Of a DNA stretch of 64,000 nt, positions 61,208 through 64,000 are shown piece after piece. Origin of the DNA: Streptomyces sp. HNM0575 (lineage in GTDB: Bacteria > Actinomycetota > Actinomycetes > Streptomycetales > Streptomycetaceae); contig NZ_JAASAG010000007.1 of NCBI RefSeq assembly GCF_012726265.1, forward strand, positions 124,001-188,000. Reading direction: 5' to 3'. The notes under the pieces are model-generated. The model saw only the letters and a list, made by a program, of their open reading frames with translations, was not told the origin of the DNA and searched no databases. The position numbers and the translations under genes are program-made. How positions within the stretch are numbered: the stretch's first letter is position 1; every line of letters starts with the position of its first letter.

Positions 61208-61729
61208 TCAGGACAGCTCACTCGTGCGGGCGATGGCCGCGCTGGCCGCGCCGGTGAGGGCGGCCAGGTCGCCCGGTGCGAGTTCGATCTCCAGACCGCG
61301 GCGCCCGGCCGAGACGCAGACGGTGGCGTGCGCGGAGGCCGAGGCGTCGACGACGGTGGGCAGCCGCCGGCGCTGTCCCAGGGGCGAGACGCCGCCCAGC
61401 ACATAGCCGGTGCTGCGCTCGACGGCCCGTGGGTCGGCCATGGCCGCCCGTTTACCGCCGGCCGCCGAGGCCAGCGCCTTCAGGTCCAGCGACGCGGACA
61501 CCGGGACGATCGCGACCGTCATGGCGCCGTCGACCTCGGCGACGAGGGTCTTGAACACCCGCTCCGGGGCGATGCCCAGGGCCTCGGCGGCCTCCGTGCC
61601 GTAGGAGGCGGCGGAGGGGTCGTGCTCGTAGGAGTGCGTGGTGAACTCGACGCCCGCGCGGGAGGCGGCGAGAGTCGCCGGGGTCGCCGCCTGCTGCTGC
61701 CGCTGCTGTCGCTGCTTCTTCTTCGCCAC
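61208..61729 (-). CDS. ybaK: YbaK/EbsC-type aminoacyl-tRNA deacylase
   Basis: A 173-aa trans-editing factor that removes wrongly charged Cys from tRNA-Pro. The fold runs through EFTTHSYEHDPSAASYGTEAAEALGI, RVFKTLVAEVDG, SLDLKALASAAGGKRAAMA and GGVSPLGQRRRLPTVVD, as in YbaK. The basic start (KKKQRQQRQQQ) may help tRNA contact. It starts at GTG 61729. Confidence 0.9.
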   Translation of the reverse strand: MAKKKQRQQRQQQAATPATLAASRAGVEFTTHSYEHDPSAASYGTEAAEALGIAPERVFKTLVAEVDGAMTVAIVPVSASLDLKALASAAGGKRAAMADPRAVERSTGYVLGGVSPLGQRRRLPTVVDASASAHATVCVSAGRRGLEIELAPGDLAALTGAASAAIARTSELS

Positions 61730-61822
61730 TTGGTACTCGGTCTTCCGTCCGCCGTGCCGGCACGCAGCCGTGCCGCCGTACAGTCCGATGGTCCGGGCCG
61801 GGCCCCGGTTTCGGGTTACGGC

Positions 61823-62671
61823 TCAGTTCGGGCTGGTCGGGCTGCGGGTGAGGTCGGCGGCCGGCAGCGAGGGCAGCTTGCCGATCACGGCCGTCTCACG
61901 GCGCAGGATCTTCAGCTCGTCCGCGAGCCGCGTCGCGGTGTCCGGGGCCTGGAGCAGCCGCTGCTTCGTCGGGGTGTCGAGAATGGTCGCCGCCGCCACG
62001 AGGTACGAGACGACCGACGGATCGTCGGGCAACTCCTGCCCGGCGGCCAGGGTCCGCTCCCGCGCGCTCGCGAGCCGCTTCTGATAGCCACGGAACGCAC
62101 GCAGCACACCCGAGGCCAGCGCACCCGCCCCGTCGCCCTCCTCCTCCGGCAACTCCTCGACCTCGCCCATGAGATACGGGCCGCTCGTGTCCACCGAGTG
62201 GAGCCGGAAGCGGGTGGTGCCGGTGGCCAGGACCTCATAGCCCGGGCCGTCACCGGCGGCCTCGTCCTCCTCCACCGACGCATCGTCGATGCCGGAGCCC
62301 GTGCCGCCCGAGGCACCGGAGGCGCCGGATCCGCCGGGTGCCGCTCCGCCCGCCGAGCCCGTGCGTTCGCGGATCGTCGAGGCGTCGGCGACGCAGCCCA
62401 CGGAGTAGAAGGACGTCATCGGGTCGGGCCCGAAACCGGCCATCGGCTCGCTGCCCTGCGGCGGCGCGCTCTCCGGCAGGCCCGTAGAGGTCTGGGCGAC
62501 CTCACGGCCGTCGCGGATGGCGACGACGCCGAAGCGGCGGGGCGTGTCCTCGGGGATCTTCAGCAGGTCCCGCATCAGCGCGCGGTATCGCTGCTCGAAG
62601 ATGTTCAACGGCAGCACGAGACCAGGGAACAGCACCGAGTTGAGCGGGAAGAGCGGAAGCGCGGTTGTCAC
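61823..62671 (-). CDS. Lon-protease N-terminal-domain-like protein
   Basis: A 282-aa LON substrate-binding domain protein. The start TTALPLFPLNSVLFPGLVLPLNIFEQRYRALMRDLLK is the signature. There is no protease or AAA domain, so it may act as a folding or ligand-binding factor. A Gly/Ala/Ser-rich loop (GGAAPGGSGASGASGG) sits near 120. GTG 62671 has a TAGGCT -10 box (62685-62680) 8 nt before it and looks leaderless. Confidence 0.9.
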   Translation of the reverse strand: MTTALPLFPLNSVLFPGLVLPLNIFEQRYRALMRDLLKIPEDTPRRFGVVAIRDGREVAQTSTGLPESAPPQGSEPMAGFGPDPMTSFYSVGCVADASTIRERTGSAGGAAPGGSGASGASGGTGSGIDDASVEEDEAAGDGPGYEVLATGTTRFRLHSVDTSGPYLMGEVEELPEEEGDGAGALASGVLRAFRGYQKRLASARERTLAAGQELPDDPSVVSYLVAAATILDTPTKQRLLQAPDTATRLADELKILRRETAVIGKLPSLPAADLTRSPTSPN

Positions 62672-62849
62672 AACGAGTAAGCCTAAAGCCTTCGGGGCGT
62701 ACTGGGTGCTCCGGATCGATCACGAGTGCAGCCGCATACGGACACGGGCCGGACACCGCGGAAACCTCGTGGCACTGCCGTGCGGCGTCCGCCGAACACC
62801 CTTGCCGCGCCCGCTGTGTTCACCTCGCACTCCACCGGTGCCTGACCGT

Positions 62850-64000
62850 TCACTGCCGGCGAAGCAGCCGCGTCGCGCCCGTCGCCACGGTCGTGGCGAG
62901 GATCCAGCCGAGGAGGATCAGCCCCGCCGCGACCCACTGCGGCGTGCCCTGGGGATCCCAAGCGTCGTCCTGCCCCAGCGTGATGACGGGCAGCAGCAGA
63001 TCGAGGGCGTAAAGCGCCGGGTTCCAGTGCGGGGACTCGCCGTGCTTGAGCGGGTCCGGCGGATGCGCTCCGAAGTACATGGCGCTCGCTGCCCACAGCA
63101 GTGCCATCCACAGCGCGGCCTGCGCCGGGCGGTAGCCGTAGGCGACCGTCCAGTCCTGTAAGAAGCCCCAGACCTTGCCCACCAGCGGCAGCGTCTCGCG
63201 GCGGCGCCGCTGCTTGGCGAGCAGCACCGCGCGTGCGTTGGTGTCCTCGCCGCTGTTGCGGTACATGAGCGCCAACTGCTCGTACGGAAGCGGCGAATAC
63301 TCCGGGGTCGCGGCGGCCAGCCAGCGCAGCCGCTCGCGCACGTTGAAGTGGCCCTCCTTCGGTATGGCCTGCTGGTAGGTGAAGCCCGCCATCCACAGCC
63401 GCTGGTCCCGCGGCCAGCTGCCGACCCGGTCCAGCAGCTTCTCGACGGAGGCGCCCGACAGCACGATCAGTCCCCGCTCGGGGGCGCGCGGCGTGAAGTT
63501 CAACTCCGGTGTCTGGATGCGGCGGAGGGAGAGTTCCTGGTCCCGCTTGAGTTCGAAGCGGGCGTTCTCGATGACGAGCGAGGAGCCGAACCGCCCGTCG
63601 TCCAGCACCACTCCGCCCGTGCACTCGAAGTGCTTCGTACGCCAGCGGCTGCCGCTCTCGGAGGCGAACGGCACGGGCGTGCCCGCCGCGGGGGTGGTGC
63701 TGCCATGGAGCTGCGAGGAGCGGCCACGGTTGGCGTCGGCGAAGCTCGCGACGTGCTCGACGGTCATCTGCGGGGCGTGCAGAGCATAGCGGCCCTTTGT
63801 GTTGCGCAGCACCGACCCGAACATGTGCAGCGAGCTGCCGACCGTGGCGCCCCGCAGGCTCACCTCCCCGTCGGTCATCAGCAGGCTCGCCTGGAGCTCC
63901 TGGGAGACGGTGATGCCGTCGGCGGCGATGGCGCGGATCCGGCGTCCGCTGCCGATGGTGGCCTCGTTGAGCATCAGGTCCGTGCCGATGGAGGCGTCGG
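62850..64000 (-). CDS. Beta-helix/pentapeptide-like membrane protein, C-terminal part (5' end outside window)
   Basis: The frame is open to the right edge (DASIGTDLMLNEATIGSG), so the N-terminus lies outside. The visible 382 residues start with regular LRGATVGSSLHMFGS-like units, as in right-handed beta-helix or bactofilin-like proteins. A helical middle part (EQLALMYRNSGEDTNARAVLLAKQRRRR) and three hydrophobic segments near the end (ALWMALLWAASAMYFGA, LYALDLLLPVITL, AAGLILLGWILATTV) follow. A TTA codon at 63161-63159, in GFLQDW, is the only one I found in a real gene in the window, which suggests bldA-dependent translation. Function unknown. Confidence 0.8.
   Translation of the reverse strand, partial: DASIGTDLMLNEATIGSGRRIRAIAADGITVSQELQASLLMTDGEVSLRGATVGSSLHMFGSVLRNTKGRYALHAPQMTVEHVASFADANRGRSSQLHGSTTPAAGTPVPFASESGSRWRTKHFECTGGVVLDDGRFGSSLVIENARFELKRDQELSLRRIQTPELNFTPRAPERGLIVLSGASVEKLLDRVGSWPRDQRLWMAGFTYQQAIPKEGHFNVRERLRWLAAATPEYSPLPYEQLALMYRNSGEDTNARAVLLAKQRRRRETLPLVGKVWGFLQDWTVAYGYRPAQAALWMALLWAASAMYFGAHPPDPLKHGESPHWNPALYALDLLLPVITLGQDDAWDPQGTPQWVAAGLILLGWILATTVATGATRLLRRQ

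Overview
The window is GC-rich (about 70%) chromosomal DNA of a Streptomyces or close relative. The evidence is the actinomycete division and cell-wall (dcw) cluster with ftsZ-ylmD-yggS-sepF-yggT-divIVA in order, many GTG starts and very rare TTA codons. It is mostly core housekeeping DNA. I see no phage, insertion sequence, CRISPR array, rRNA, tRNA or biosynthetic cluster.

Layout. (1) 1-4.6 kb: 3' end of thiE, metF, a Gly/Tyr-rich membrane protein, and a convergent CrtI-like FAD oxidoreductase. (2) 5-8.8 kb: a minus-strand operon of a degenerate ABC ATPase, a YhgE/Pip membrane protein and a TetR regulator, with a TetR-type operator in its leader. (3) 8.9-11.2 kb: HEPN protein, SAM methyltransferase, DUF3040 protein. 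(4) 11.4-17.2 kb: minus-strand moxR-DUF58-tgpA operon and a beta-carbonic anhydrase. (5) 17.4-36 kb: the dcw cluster rsmH-ftsL-ftsI-murE-murF-mraY-murD-ftsW-murG-ftsQ-ftsZ-ylmD-yggS-sepF-yggT-divIVA. Its genes are tightly packed, with many ATGA/GTGA overlaps, and it ends at a strong hairpin. (6) 36.3-45.5 kb: ileS behind a T-box leader (minus), then traR/dksA-like, lspA, rluD, a Na+/H+ antiporter and an MscS channel. (7) 45.6-51.6 kb: DLH-type hydrolase, Tat-exported PhoD, membrane-anchored DsbA-like protein, a membrane protein and a DUF2252 protein. (8) 52-57.7 kb: dnaE, a 58-aa basic protein and a NYN-domain protein. (9) 57.8-64 kb: an ABC exporter pair, a membrane protein, YbaK-type deacylase, Lon-N-type protein, and the 3' part of a membrane gene with a TTA codon.

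The genes in (5) make lipid II (MurE/F/D/G, MraY), polymerise and cross-link it at the septum (FtsW/FtsI, with FtsL/FtsQ), place the ring (FtsZ, SepF) and drive polar growth (DivIVA). Noncoding signals are unusually readable: three 10-bp-phased AGTGG repeats over the rsmH promoter, like an MraZ operator, with no mraZ beside them; a translational T-box for ileS; candidate PafBC/RecA-NDp damage promoters at dnaE and the HEPN gene; palindromes and WhiA-type sites before ftsZ; and many leaderless-type starts. I found no plainly novel multi-gene system. The best leads are the degenerate ABC/YhgE/TetR cassette, the candidate damage-inducible HEPN gene and the MraZ-like operator without mraZ.
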